Below are positions 46,109-59,411 of a stretch of DNA of 64,000 nt, piece after piece. Location of the stretch: assembly GCF_958979055.1 (NCBI RefSeq), contig NC_084892.1, positions 23,834,001 to 23,898,000 on the forward strand, written 5' to 3'. The notes under the pieces are model-generated. The model was not told the origin of the DNA, made no database searches, and saw only the letters and a program-made list of their open reading frames with translations. The position numbers and the translations under genes were made by a program. This DNA is from Alnus glutinosa (Eukaryota; Streptophyta; Magnoliopsida; Fagales; Betulaceae). Every line of letters begins with the position of its first letter. Position 1 is the first letter of the stretch.

Positions 46109-49100
46109 CTATGATGTGTACTCGGCGTTTATTTTGACATAATCATAACTTAGATCGCAGCCCCATGCTTGCCCGCTTCCCGACCCGTCACCTGTTGGAA
46201 GAAGAGACGAGGCTAGTCAAACAAGATATACGATGTACATATACAGTTATGTATGGTTATAGGAAGTACCGATGGCCAGGAGTTGTCTTAAGACATAAAC
46301 CTCATCATAGGTAGATCAGCTGGTAGCTGATATTTTTCAGTATTTATTATTCTTTTATTGGAGCTATCAACCGGTGGGTGACTAAACATGAGTAGTTAAG
46401 TGTGTATTTACTTCGAAACTTTGTGAAGATTGCAGTCCAAATGAGAAATACTAAATTTAGCTAGCTACCTGACTTTTTCAACTTTAAGACGATATAAGCT
46501 GCTGTAAAGCAGAAGAGCTAACACATCGATTTCCATTCTTCTTTCAAAAAGAAAAGTTATTTTAGAGGAGATAATGATTTTGAATAATGGACAAATAAAC
46601 TGAACTAGTAGTAGTTTTGTCAACAAAGGTTAGCAGACCAAACTTCAGACAGTTTATTGCAAAATTATGTTGGTTCCACCCTCTCTAGGGGAGTGCAATT
46701 CCATAATTAGCTAACGTTAGTGGACTTCCGGTAAATTAGTTTTGGATCAACTGTCAACAGAGAGCAAAGGAAGTATATGCAAGTTTTGTCTGTATTTTAG
46801 AAAGCTTACCGACGGATATACAAATTCCAACTGTACCGTGGGTCTCACCAGCCTTCTTCAGATAGTTACTTGCTGCCACCCTGAAAACATCTCCATTTGC
46901 TCAAGAGATTGTAACAGAAAGTGCACATGCAAAATGTATGCATCAATGCTGTAATTTTTAACTAGCTTGGGAAGCAGAAAATATAAAAAGCACTTGTACT
47001 GGAATTTGGATGGTGGCGACTCATTTTGTGGCTATCCAAACTCAAACAATGATGGCAAGACTAATTAAATTTTTTTTATTTTAACAGAAATAGCCGTGAG
47101 AAAGGAGCTAGTTCTTGCATATGCCCTGATTTTAATGACAAAATTCAAGCCTTATACATACGCGTCAAACGGTTGTGGTTCCCCAGCATCCATGAGCAGG
47201 ATATCACCTAGCAATACTCTAAGTTTGTTTTGGTGGAAAGAAATCCCTGCATAGCCAGCAGCAGCAGCAATACGTCCCCAATTTGGGTCTCTGCCGTATA
47301 CAGCAGCCTGATTAACAAAACTGTGAGCAGATTAGACAGCTAAAATGATGTATCAAAAGAACGGTCAAGTTCAAAAATTATGCCTTAACAAGTGAAGAAG
47401 ATGCCACTGAACGTGCAATCTTTGCTGCTTCAGCCTCACTGTCTGCACCTGTCACAGTCACCTACACACCCAAGGTAGAATTAGCAGGAAGATTTTGGAG
47501 TATAGGCCAGTCACTTTTCTCTAAAATCACAGCAAATTGCTGAGATTGAAATTATATACAAGTCCAAAAGATAAGCTTGAAATTTCTACTTTCTCATTCT
47601 CTGCGAAAGAATCATAATGGTTCATAGACTTCCCTCTCACATTGTTCCTCTAAGAGATTTGTTCGTAGCTCGTATTTGCGTTCATCCCCAGCACTAGTTA
47701 TTATTCAGCCACGAGTAGATTACCATTGGATGTCCAATTTTACAGAGTGGAACAAATGTACAGAATCAAATTTGGCTCATAAGTACAGATAACCTTAACA
47801 TTAGATACAGACCTCTATTAGGCATGTTGCTCCTTCTCCATCCCAAGCTACTGATTTGGCTAGACCTTGCATTACCTGAAAAATTGAAATTGATTGAATT
47901 ATGAATACATTGAACCCAAGACCTGGTTTAAAACCACAAAATCTGAGGTCTCCGTATACTTATGGCCCCTCTTGTGCAAACTTTTGAAAGCAGGATAAAA
48001 CACTAGAAACTAATTTAAGCAGTAGGAATTTAAAACGAAAAACAAAACAATGGTCTTTGAATATTTATGATCTCTGTAAATTTAACAAAACAAAAAACCA
48101 ACAAAAAAAAAAAAACACTTTACATAATGTTAAATCAGGAGGTGTAAATAAATGGAGTTATTTTTTTGGTCGGGGTTGGCAACAATGGCATATAATGAAA
48201 AGGAATTAGGTGCCAACGTTGAAGAAAATGGGTATTTATCAATGTGAAGAAGCGAACTACTTTCTATGAATTTTTATAAGCGAGTGAATTGTTTAATGGC
48301 AGCTAAACTTACCACATCCAGGCGTTCTTGGAGTTGAATTGCCTCATAACTGTTTATAGAAACTATCCTGGTTGATCCAGATAACCCACTAGCCAAAGCA
48401 ATAACAGTATCATTGGTACTAGTATCTCCATCTACCTGTTGCACCAAATATCAACCAGCTGAATATATAATTTTCCCAATGTCCCAAGAGGTGGGATTAA
48501 TCACACCATGTCAAAAAGGAAAACGTGTGTGCCTCTTTTCTCATGCATACTAGTCAAAGATGACACAAAGTTCATAGAACACAAGGAATACCCATTTGTG
48601 TGCATATTTATAAGATAAGAAATTAGATTATGTATACACAGGTATGCCGTCAAAGAGACAGACCAACCATTCATCTATAGCTAGTGATGAGCTGACGACC
48701 ATAACACTGGACGTTGACCACAGCGGAGTCCTATTTCCAGACCAAAGACAGCACTCATTGGATACCCAATAATCAGACCTTCAAAGGTCTCATATAATAA
48801 GTCTATCATTATAGATGGGCCAACTGCCAAGGGTTGTTCATTCAATGTATTGGAAGCACAAACCTATTTTGAGGCTAGTTATTTTGGCAAAAAAGAAATA
48901 AGCCCTCTTTTGGAGGCATGAGAAATTTCTTTTTTTTTTTTTTTTTTTTTTGAAAGAGCACTTTGGCTGTTTGAAAGGGTAGTTAGTTGAGTTATAAAAG
49001 TTACTGATCATACAGTCATGAAAATTTACAGAGAAACTTCATACAAAACATAAACCGTAATAATACATCCATGATTAGTAGATATGTACTGATCAGAAAT

Positions 49101-52100
49101 AATAGATAAAGGATGTGCAGGTCAAAGATTGGCAGTCTAAACACCAAGCAGGGCCAATAAAAGGTAAAGTTCATCACTGATTGGCAAAAATAACAAAAAT
49201 TAGGGCTTGGGAAAACAGGTATAAAAGTTAACTCTCTAGAATGAATTAACTGCATACACAGGTGATGAACAAACATGCAAGAGACAAAAAAGTTAAGAGT
49301 TACTTATAAAACCTAAATTAAAGGAAGTTTTCCATGTAAAGGAGAAGGTGGCAGAAATCAGAAATGATAGACCACGTACAGAGTGTATTCTTGGAGATTC
49401 AAAGCTCAACTAAATCCACCATGCAATTTTTTAGAGACAGCAATATATTGAAACCACTAGTAGAGCAAATATATTCCATACAGTTATCTGGTTGAAACTT
49501 CTGTTCACAGCAGTCTGCACCATCTTTCTCCAAACATCACTTGCAACCAGGGCATCAGTTGTTATTACCTGGAACACATAAATAGTCATCAAGGAATGGA
49601 ATAAAATGTGTGCTTCCCATAAAAATTAAAAGAGATCCATATGGAGAGACATACACCAAGCATGGTAGCCATATTTGGGTGGATCATTCCAGAACCTTTT
49701 GCCATGCCCCCAATCCTTACTCTTCTTCCTCCTACCTGAGGAATTTACCAACGTTTATATAGGCCAGTCTCTTTGCTGGGAAGTTAATTTCCAAGAGTAA
49801 TCAATTTGAAGAATTCTAACTCCCTGGGATACAAGTTATATGGAGTTGAGATAAAGCTATTTTTTTTTATCCAACAAGAATTTTCTACAAAGGAGTTGAA
49901 ACAATTCTTACTTATTACTGCTCTTTACTAGGTTTTAACAAGTCTAACTATATTAGACTACAGCAACTGTTAAAAAGAGCCATTTAACATTAGATATTGT
50001 CCATATTGAAACTTCATGTTGTCATTGACTATGCATTAGAAATCAAGCAAGCAATATAAGAGCTGCTCCTGTTTGGGTCAATGATCCAGTATCCATATCA
50101 ATGCCCCATCCAAGAGAGTAGCGCAATTACCAACTTAATATGTTTAAATTTGTAAAGCAACATTTATGTCAATGCAAATTGAAAAAAGAAAACAAGTACT
50201 TGCACACCTTAGATTCAAGTGCTACACTCTTGCTAACTAGATCAGTTGTTGTAATTGCCACTGCTGCAGAATCTGCCCTGCAACCCCACTGATAAGATTC
50301 AAGAATGTTTAAAAAAACAGGACATAGGAGACAAAATGGCCTATGAAGGAAATTATTTGAAGCCGATACATATTTCAATAATAAATGAGAATAGATTACA
50401 GAATCAATATGATATAGAAGATCCGAAAGGAAAAACATGTACAAGCAAATGCGTTCATAAATTAATGTCATTTACACAACTAAGATGACAAACACATGAG
50501 CATTACCCTTCAATTGATGATGACAGCGAATTAACTAGTTTTGGAAGTGAATTCAAAAGTTCCTCCTGCATACGCAATAAAAGCATGGATTACATATAAA
50601 ACATTAAATGCAACAAAGCATATTGATTATTTGATAAAACAAATATGCTGCAGCACTTTTCAGCTCATTGTATTCGAGAAAGCATGGTGCACATCAATGT
50701 AATCAGTATAAAATACATCAGGTCACCCAAGTTACCTTCTTTATTCTTCGACCAATTACACCAGTGGATTCAATAAACACTTCCTCTGGCATTATTTGAA
50801 GTAGCTGCAACAATAAACTCTTAGTCTGATAAGTGAGCACAAATCAAACCTCTAGAAACACACCGATGAAAATGAGGTGTTTACCACCCTGAAAGCAGCA
50901 TACCTCAGCAAGTTTGTTGGCACATTCTATCACATCCTGGTATCCTGCATCACCCTGGACATCATCGGAAGGTCATTTAGCCACACAACTTGGTTCACAC
51001 TCACAGCAACACTTCCTTTTTTCCCTTTTTGTTATATAACTCTCACAATAACAGCACATTGTGTGCATGACTCAAAGATATCCAAAGTCTTTGGATGGAC
51101 ACCACTTCAGACAAAGAAGAAAAGAAGCAAGCATGTTCTTTGATGACCTACCACATTTAGACTGAAACTACACAGCATCTGGACAAAAAGAAAAAGCAAA
51201 ACGGCAAAAACATCTAGCTAGTCTGACATCTTACCGTTGCTGCATTGGCTTGGCCAGCATTTATTAACACTGCACGTGCCTGATAAGTTGCAGAATTGAG
51301 TCATTAGCAGATAGATGAGAAACTGAAAAAATAATAAAGAATCTGAACTATGACCAAGAAAATATATATACAATTATAGGCCATATTATGGCAAACTATG
51401 CATTGAATAGGGAGTGAGTACCTGATACAGCAAATGTTCAAAGTAGCAGTTGGAAAAAACAAAGCATGTTTATATAATTCTCATTGACATGCCAAATATG
51501 TTGGTTAAGATACATTTTTCCTAAACATTCACCCCCCAAAAACAAATATTATCACCATCATCATCGTCATATTCATCATTATCATTATGAATGATTGAAT
51601 TTCAATATGAGGCAATTGGCTACTTGTACTCATGCCCAGCCTATCTGCATTCCCCAATATACAATCCACTGAAAATAAACAGAAGCGAGGGCCAGTCTTC
51701 TGATGTGCTTAAAAGAGGCGACCAGCAATTGAGGATTTGATCTAAGTTGCCTTCAATGCACGCACTTCAACATAAAGTAATTTCAAAATCTATCATGTTT
51801 GACAACTGCTCGGAAAAAATAATAACTAATTTCTAAAATTGATGCTCAAACTACCAGCTCATCCCTCTGTTTACTGCCTCATAATTGACACAAAAAAGAG
51901 CTTTACGGGATACTCCAGCATACCGTTTTTGAAACATTTAATGCCTTTTTGCAGTACAATACCGGAGCAGCTGCAACAACATTCGTAGTAAACGCTCCTG
52001 TAAATAACATATTGACACGAAATCAATCATTTCCTCAATAAAAATTTCAAAGAGACAAAATTGTAATGAATGCACAGAACTCAAAAAAAAAAAAAAAAAA

Positions 52101-52852
52101 AAAAAAACCTTAAACCATATACAAGTCATCTAGAAAATAGGATTGTTAAAAATCGTATAAATAATTGCACCTAAATTCCCTGAGCAAAATGAAAGCTAGC
52201 TAACCTGCAGATATGGCTTCCTCATCACAAGTAACAAGCGCAAGGTCGGGTTTCTCGCCTTTAGCACGCAAACCGCCATACAATCCGGCGGCTTTGAATC
52301 CCTCCGCGGCAGTGACTCCCCCAGGAATCTACACCACTCATAGTCCTCAAATTAATTAGCAGCGTTGATAGACTAATTCACATTGAAGCATATCATCATA
52401 CCAGTAAAATGTCATAAAAAAAAAGTAGGATTAAACCTTTTTGATAAAAAATAAAAAAAAAAAAAAAAAAAAAGTACTTTTTTTATTTGAAAAAAAAAAA
52501 ATGCAAGTTTTGTGAAAAGAAAAAGAGTAGTTCAAAAACTGATCACCTGCTTCCACGGCCCTTCGGGAAGGACAATCGGAGCCTTAGGAATGTAATTTGA
52601 GGCGTCATTTCCAGTCATGGAAACAACACGAAGTTTGAACTCTCTCCGAGACGAACCAAACGGGCACCAAATCTGTCAGAAACAATGAAGAAAACGAATC
52701 ATTTGTATGTATGTGGAATACTTGTACGCTGTTGACTTTTTTTTTTTTCTCAGGGCTCAGCAACCAAACGGAGCGTTGAGGGTGATACAGACCTTTGGCC
52801 CACTTAGCGCCGGCAAATCGATTGAGACGTAGTGAGAAGCAAGTTGATACAT
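46109..52852 (-). CDS. ARGJ: Arginine biosynthesis protein ArgJ, glutamate N-acetyltransferase, complete 17-exon gene
   Basis: Minus-strand exons: 52852-52793, 52672-52547, 52328-52205, 51997-51924, 51279-51235, 50954-50904, 50804-50736, 50565-50507, 50277-50208, 49735-49655, 49568-49482, 48435-48313, 47875-47813, 47461-47384, 47307-47162, 46880-46810 and 46191-46109. They sum to 1410 nt, 469 aa, the usual plant length. ArgJ transfers acetyl from N-acetylornithine to glutamate (and in some species from acetyl-CoA) in the plastid arginine pathway. The N-terminal ~40 residues look like a transit peptide. Seen motifs: [59 protein letters not shown] with the Ala249-Thr250 self-cleavage site that creates the two subunits, [45 protein letters not shown] and [18 protein letters not shown]. 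One intron has a GC donor (see findings). No frame damage was found. Confidence 0.95.
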
Positions 52853-53894
52853 CTCTGCGACTGTAAACTTTAGATTTGCTATTTGCTAATTGCTAACGAT
52901 GGTTTTAGGGTTTTAATAGTGGTCTGGTTTAAGGCTTACCGGCGGGCAGCCAAGGTCTTACTTGTAAGCGTTTTAAGCACGCATTAAAGAAAGAATAAAT
53001 ATACGAAAAATATATGTATATATTCTCAATAATGTAAGAACAAAGAGTACTAATGGAGGTGACTATTGGCATAGTAGAAAAGGCAACGAAAAGACGTTGC
53101 CTTTTCTGTGCGGGTTCATATGGGGACAGGAGAGTGAGTGCTTCCGCGTGTCTTTGTTCCGTACTCCTTTTTTTTTTGTTTTTTTTTTTTTCTTAAACAT
53201 GTACACGAAGGGAAGAGAGATTTAAACAAATGACCTCCGCTTTATGAGGCGTGATTCCCGATTGAGCTACTTCTTGAAGACTGGACTCTCTTTCTCTAAT
53301 GAAAAATGGTTGCTACTATAATTTATTTCTTTGTAAATCACGTTATATTTTTGTGATTAATGTGACAAATTTTAGGAAATATTTTACTTACCATCAAAAT
53401 AAAAATAAAAACCATATATTATACTAACTGAATTCATTCAAAGTGTCTTTGGTCTCTTGTTTGAGATCTAAATCAACTATTGGACTAACTTGGGTTATAT
53501 TATATATTATCTAGTTTATTTATTGTAATACCTATAGACATTAACTTAGACTCGACATAATTTTTAATTTTTAATTTTTTCTAGTTTTTTTAAATCATGA
53601 ATAAATAGTATTTAAAATAGCACATATACCACTGAAATTGTTCTCAGACTTCATGTCTATAATCATCCTTATCATGTCCTAGCCTACTAGCCACAAACTA
53701 ATACATTATATCTTATCATTATTATATACATGATGGCATTCTATACAACATTTGGTACTTAAAACCACCTATATGCTTCTTGGTGTCTAAAACCAAGTTC
53801 CCTAATTCCAAAAACACACGTAATTCAAACTTAAACGGGCTAATTAGGACATATGGATTACAACGAGAAGTAAAACAACACACAATAATAATAA
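52853..53894. other. ArgJ upstream region and intergenic spacer
   Basis: Upstream of the ArgJ ATG is AT-rich sequence. A tRNA-like/SINE candidate lies at about 53163-53275 and is listed separately. Otherwise no gene or repeat was identified. Confidence 0.35.
53163..53275 (-). mobile_element. Candidate tRNA-derived SINE
   Basis: On the minus strand GTAGCTCAATCGGGAATCAC resembles a tRNA A-box region. It is followed by CGCCTCATAAAGCGGAGGTC and a weak B-box-like GTTTAAATCTC, then an A-rich tail (T-rich on the plus strand at 53170-53193). It could also be a decayed organellar tRNA copy. No target duplication was found. Confidence 0.35.
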
Positions 53895-54274
53895 GGGTTA
53901 AATACATATTTGTCCCATGTGCTTTACGACCTTTATTTTTTGCCCCCTCAGTTTCACTTTTTATTAATTTTGGTACTTGTGGTATATGAAAAAACGGAAA
54001 TGGTACCTCCGTCTGATTTCCCGTCCAAAACTAACGTCCACCCACGGTATTTTCTGTCATGTTGTTGGAAACGATGTGTAAAGAATTGGGTTTTGGGCTT
54101 CAAATTTTTAGGTACCCAATGACGTGGGTAGACGTTAGTTTTGGACGGGAAATCAGACGGAGGTACCATTTCCGTCTTTTCATATACCACAGGTACCAAA
54201 TTTGATAAAAAGTGAAACTGAGAGAGCAAAAAATAAAGGTCGTAAAGCACATGGGGCAAATATGTATTTAATCC
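53895..54274. mobile_element. MULE-type MITE with 9-bp TSD TAATAATAA
   Basis: Termini GGGTTAAATACATATTTGTC and, reverse-complemented, GGATTAAATACATATTTGCC. The arms are about 170 bp of near-perfect inverted repeat around a ~45-bp centre, including GGTACCTCCGTCTGATTTCC and its inverse. TAATAATAA flanks both sides (53886-53894, 54275-54283), although the local TAA repeat makes this duplication less certain. High arm identity suggests a recent element. Confidence 0.8.
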
Positions 54275-54863
54275 TAATAATAATAATAATGATAATAGAA
54301 GATAAAAGACCGAGTACAAAAAGAAAGAGTAACATTGTGTATTTGCTTGAAATATACGAAAGTACCTTACAAACTTCTTTATATACTCTTACAAAGATTG
54401 CAAATAGTAGGTAGAAGGTTTTATTAGAGGTTATGTAGGCGTTGATACCAGTTACAGAAAACATTCAAAAACTTTTATTATAGAACACACAAGCTTATTT
54501 TACATTCGTTGAATATAAAAGAGTTAAATGCACTTTTTATATAGAAGAGTGGAAGACAAAAAGGCAGAGAATCTCTAATATTTGTAGAGATAAGTTTTCG
54601 TAAAAGTATACAACTTTAAAGAAACATATTCTTAGCCATTATTGCTAGCTAGCCTTTATTATGCTTATGCAGATTTTTATGCTTTTTACAAATGGTCCAC
54701 TTGACTTAAAAAATCACTTGGTTGGTGATTTCCCATCCAATATCTTCCATATTCTATTTTTCATGATTGATAAGAGCTATCAACTTTGAAATTCCTTCAT
54801 AGAGGTTGATATTTTGATGATTGCGAATTAAGATTTGTTTGATCTTAACTCATGTGATATTGG

Positions 54864-55170
54864 AAAATTTTCAAGGTAAAAGGACATGATATGTCGATAA
54901 ATATCCAAATGATATTCATTTATCATAATACACAAGTAAGTGCCGCTCAATGGGCAACTTTAAAAGGCCTTCAGGAGAGCTGATACATGGGGGACGGTTT
55001 TCTGTCCCCCATCATCCTCTTTTTGATTTTTTAATAATAAAAAAAAATTGTCATTTGATGGTCAAGGCCTTTTAAAGTTGCCCATTGAGCAGCACTTGCT
55101 TGTGTACTATGATAAATGAATAACATTTGGATGTTTGTTCACATATCATGTCATTTTACCTTGAAAATTT
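54864..55170. repeat. Long foldback: 107-bp inverted arms, 92-bp loop
   Basis: Left arm 54864-54971 and right arm 55064-55170 are inverted copies differing at about 9 positions by hand count. The shared core includes CTCAATGGGCAACTTTAAAA. A second inverted pair (GGGGGACGGTTTTCTGTCCC in the loop and a GGAGACGGTTTTTCATCCCC-type copy at 55195-55214) overlaps it, so the unit is a compound palindrome. It has no coding capacity. It is probably a MITE, although an inverted-repeat transcript is possible. Confidence 0.75.
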
Positions 55171-55953
55171 ATCATTAATCAAAAAGAGAGTGATGGGAGA
55201 CGGTTTTTCATCCCCAACAAATCATTTTCCAGCCTTCAGAAATTAATGTTTCTCAACTAAAGTTTCATTGGTTTCACATAAAACTTGTTTTGAAAAATTC
55301 ATATTTTTTAATGTTTGGTACGACCGAAAATCTTGGTCAACCCAAAAAATGTTTTCGATTTGAACAAAACAAAACATTCTTTAAGCAGCGTCAAATGATT
55401 TCCTTATTTTTTTTTTCTTTTTTTTTCTTTTTTTTTTGTTTCCGTAAATCATTTTCCGAGTTTTAACTTCACCTTCTCAACCCACAAGACCTAAACTCCT
55501 TTTCGCACACTCTTTCTCTGCCAACCCCAATTTTTTTACAAGTCAAACGCCGAAAAATATTTTCAGCTAAAAATGATTTTTGCTGAAAATATTTTTCAAC
55601 AAAAAAAATTTACGTCAAAACAAATGGAGCCCAAGTTGAAAGTAAGAATCCTTTGAGGAAGCATTAGAATAAACAACAAAGAGTATGGAAGCATAAAAGA
55701 AGCGGTCATAACAAGTTCCTCACCACATGATCAAATATCAGAATTATATCACAACAGAAATAACAAAGCCCAACAGCAATGGGCCAACAATGAATTAAAG
55801 TAACAAAAGTCAATAGGTTTCATTTTTTCCAATAGTTAACCCAATAGTGTACCATTCTCACCAATCCAACAAGGATATTGGTTAATTGATGGGTGGTATA
55901 GCCTTAAAGAAAGCTTCCATCCCAATGAGATACGACCAAAGCTTCTAATGCAT
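55171..55953. other. Spacer and 3' UTR of the ORRM2-like gene
   Basis: It contains a T-rich MITE-like stretch with AAAATCATTTTCC/GAAAATATTTT motifs (55230-55625). The final ~300 bases are probably the 3' UTR of the minus-strand RRM gene. Confidence 0.35.
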
Positions 55954-57836
55954 TTATCCACACCATCCAATGGTCTTGTTTGTTCTGAAACCTGTTTCAG
56001 AAGGCTCTTGCTGTGGTTGAGGTGGAGGTCTAGTCTCCCTCGGTTTGGCAGGGTCGACAAAAATAACCCATCCATCCAACATCTTGGCATACATTCCTTC
56101 CCTAGCCTTATCAGCTTCTTCTATGGATGTATATGTAACGAACCCAAACCCCTTTGATCTTCCAGTGGCTCTATCAGTTACGACCTTTGCTGCAGTATCA
56201 TTAAGCCAGTAGGTCAAAATGGAAGTAGTCTAAGGAAGGATATGAGGAGCAAATATAACCAAATTATGTTTGCCTTTACCATCAACAATCTGGCCAAAAG
56301 GAGAAAATGCCTCTTTAAGCTTTTCATCTGATGTTAATCGGGAAAGACCTATTTCATCAAATAAAGATAGGAGATGGTCATGCTTGAAATACGAATTCAG
56401 CACATAAAATGCAAATTGTCATATAGTCAGCAGGCCAGGTAGACACCTGCTATCTTCAATGTGTTTTATGTAGCCTTGAAAGACAATGAGGCACAGACAA
56501 ATTTGCATAACAACTGCTACTACCCTCCAGTAACTATTCCACAAGCATCAATGCCATATAGAAGTTTACATTGGTTTTAATAACACAAGAAATTAGGTAA
56601 GTTACATAGCTAGCTCCATGACAACCTAATAAAATGAATTGAAAAAGAAATAGTAACTGTCCCATGTGCACAGAATCCAATAGCCATATAGTGCCCTTCA
56701 GGGCTAGTGTTACTATAATCTACAACTTATCAAAGATATAATATTTCCTACAGCAATAGAAACAGATGGTGATATGTGATCTAAGCACCTGCAAACATAA
56801 TCAAGTGAATAACTCTGAAGCCTTCCACTTGTTTTAACAACATACATATTCCTTAATTCTAGTAACAACCCCAGTATCCTTCAGCAACTAAGATCTTATG
56901 AGCATACTCTAAAAGGTGAAAAAGATCCATTAACGATGTGATAACTACGTTGGTTTACCTTCATTGACCCAGAGATCAAAGAGCATTTTAATCTGCACAT
57001 AGTCAGCAATGTCATATAGGCAATTTGACAACAAAATCAACTGAACTATTCTGAAGTTTATAATAAATCAACAGCTCAAAATGAATCAACCCACTTTCAA
57101 TTCTAGAAACCCAATTACAAAAGAACATTTTAAATCACTTTCATTACAGCTCTTCAACCAAAATAATGACTAAAAGATACTGATAAGTGATATCAGAAGT
57201 TACAGAACCAAGAAAAAATAAGGATCAGAAAACAATATAAGAACCATTTAGAGAACAAAACAAACACATTACCACCGTCCACCAGTCTCTTTGATAGCCA
57301 AGCCACGAGCTTAAAGAATTTCTACCCCAAAGAGTCACCCAATTACCACCTCACTTCATTTTCATAAAATCACATACAGACGGATAAATAGCAGAGGATA
57401 CGCCATAATAACCGCAAAAAGAGAGAGAGAGAAAAACCCAGAAACTCCCATTTGATTGATGGGACAACGTGGGAAAAGATAAGGATAAAAAAATTTACCG
57501 AAAAAAGGAATTCGAAAATTGGTCTATGATTCCTATTCATTTTGTTTTCATAGAAAAATGGATTATTTTTTATAAGTAAATGGATGACGCAAAATTACCG
57601 AGGGAAAATCAACGTCTAACTGGCATCACTTTCCTAAAATTTTATGGGGAACCACACGGAGGACAATTAGAATTCAGACATACAAAATCGGAAACTGAAT
57701 GAGACGTACCGCTGATAAAGAGCTTTGGGGAAGTGAGAGTTGTATTGCAGCGAATTGAAACGTACTGCGATTGAAGAATCGAGGACGTAGAAGAAGATCC
57801 GCCAAGAACGCGTCGAATGCTAGAGACGAAGGCCAT
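55954..57836 (-). CDS. ORRM2: Organelle RRM domain-containing protein, ORRM2-like
   Basis: Minus-strand exons 57836-57710, 56348-56280 and 56189-55954, all GT-AG, sum to 432 nt and 143 aa. The N-terminus (MAFVSSIRRVLGGSSSTSSI ... SIRCNTT) is Ser/Arg-rich, without acidic residues, like a mitochondrial presequence. One RRM follows: SPKLFISGLSRLTSDEKLKE (RNP2 LFISGL), FSPFGQIVDAKVVTDRATGR, then SKGFGFVTYTSIEEADKARE (RNP1 KGFGFVTY) and LDGWVIFVDPAKP. A Pro/Gln linker and the terminal TGFRTNKTIGWCG match what I recall of Arabidopsis At5g54580 (ORRM2), a C-to-U RNA editing factor in mitochondria. The precise orthologue is inferred. The first intron (56349-57709) is 1.36 kb and holds no recognised TE. 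Confidence 0.9.
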
Positions 57837-58199
57837 TGCAAATGGTCGAAACTGGTGCTGAGGTGATTAGGGGTTTAGAGGATTGGCAAAACCCTAGTAT
57901 AAAAGTAAACCCCTCAAAAAAAGACAATAATTTTTTTAAACGAAAATAAGAATCTTAACTCACAAAAAGAAAAAAGAAAAAATAAGAATCTTCTAGTAAC
58001 GAAATGATATGGTACAAGCGCGACTGTGGTGTACAATGTGCAACTAAAGTATTTTGTTGTTAACCGCCTGATGTTCTCTCTTTCTCTATCCTGGACGTTC
58101 ATCCGTAAGATAAAAGGATTTTATAGTAGATAAAGATTTGATGGACAAATTAAGGATTTTAATAGTTAAACTAGACACCCAATCTAAACTCACTTTTTT

Positions 58200-58243
<44 letters not shown>

Positions 58244-58685
58244 ATTGTTTTAAAAAAAAATTGGATGTATTCAGCACGATTGGCTGAGGCTAAGTTTTAT
58301 TGAGAGGTCCGGATCAGGGAAGAAGTAAGAGTACCCCAAAACAAAGGTAAGCCAAAGAGAAAAATTAATATGGCTGTTAAAAGTTTTTTTTTTCTTATTT
58401 ATTTATTTATTTTATCTTTTATTTTCTGTTCTCAAAATAAAAATATTAACAAATAATTCAAAACACACAATAAAAACAGAAAAATTGTTTTGATGTTTAT
58501 ATCACATCAGATTTCAAAAAAAAAAAAAAAAAAAACATTAACAAATAGTCAAAGATACCACGAAATTGTAGAGGAACTTTTTTTGGATGTTATTTTAGTA
58601 TTTAAAGCCACCAAAAACAAATACATCATCTATGTAGATATTTAGCATTAAGCATTTCTCTTTAGCATATGCTTAAAAAGAACCT

Positions 58686-58719
<34 letters not shown>

Positions 58720-59045
58720 TATTTTTTATTTAAGAATAGCCTTTCAAGCTCCATATTTTATTTCTAATTAATGCACAATTAAAAATGAGATGTAATACAT
58801 TTTACGATATTTGTACAATTTTTTTTTCAAACTAATCATTAAATCTATTTTCTTGATATATAATACATTTACAACTTTTGTACAGTTCTTCTACAATTGA
58901 ATATTTAGGACTCAAATGTAGGAAAACAGATCTAATAGTTAGTTTGAAAAAAAGTTGTTGGGAGTTGTATCAAGAATTGTACAACAATCATTTCTCATGT
59001 TTTTCTACATGGTGGTCCTACATATCCAATAGTTAATTTTAAAAA

Positions 59046-59411
59046 GAGTAATGATTTAATGCCACCTAAATATAACTTTTTACCACTTTGCCTATGTGGC
59101 AAGGTGGTCCCCCACTACTTTTTTATTTTTATTATTTTTTAAAAATAAATTAAGGTAAGAGACTACCTTGCCACATAGACAAGGTGGTGAAAAGTTGTAT
59201 ATTTATGTGGTAGTGAATCACTGAATCATTACTCTTTTAAAAAAATGAGCAATAATTCGCAACTACCTAAAGATACAACTTTTCACCACATTGCCTATGT
59301 GGCAAGATGGTCTCTCATTATTTTTTAAAAATAAATTAAGGTAAGGGACTATCTTGCCACATAGGCAAGATTGAGAAAAGTTGTATGTTTGGATGGTGTT
59401 GAATCATTACT
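59046..59411. mobile_element. Two tandem foldback MITEs with CCTATGTGGCAAG arms
   Basis: Copy A (59046-59234) has GCCTATGTGGCAAGGTGGTC on the left and CTACCTTGCCACATAGACAA on the right. Copy B (59247-59411) has the same pair slightly diverged. Each begins GAG(T/C)AAT and ends ATTACT. They sit in direct succession, separated by about 12 bases. Confidence 0.65.
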
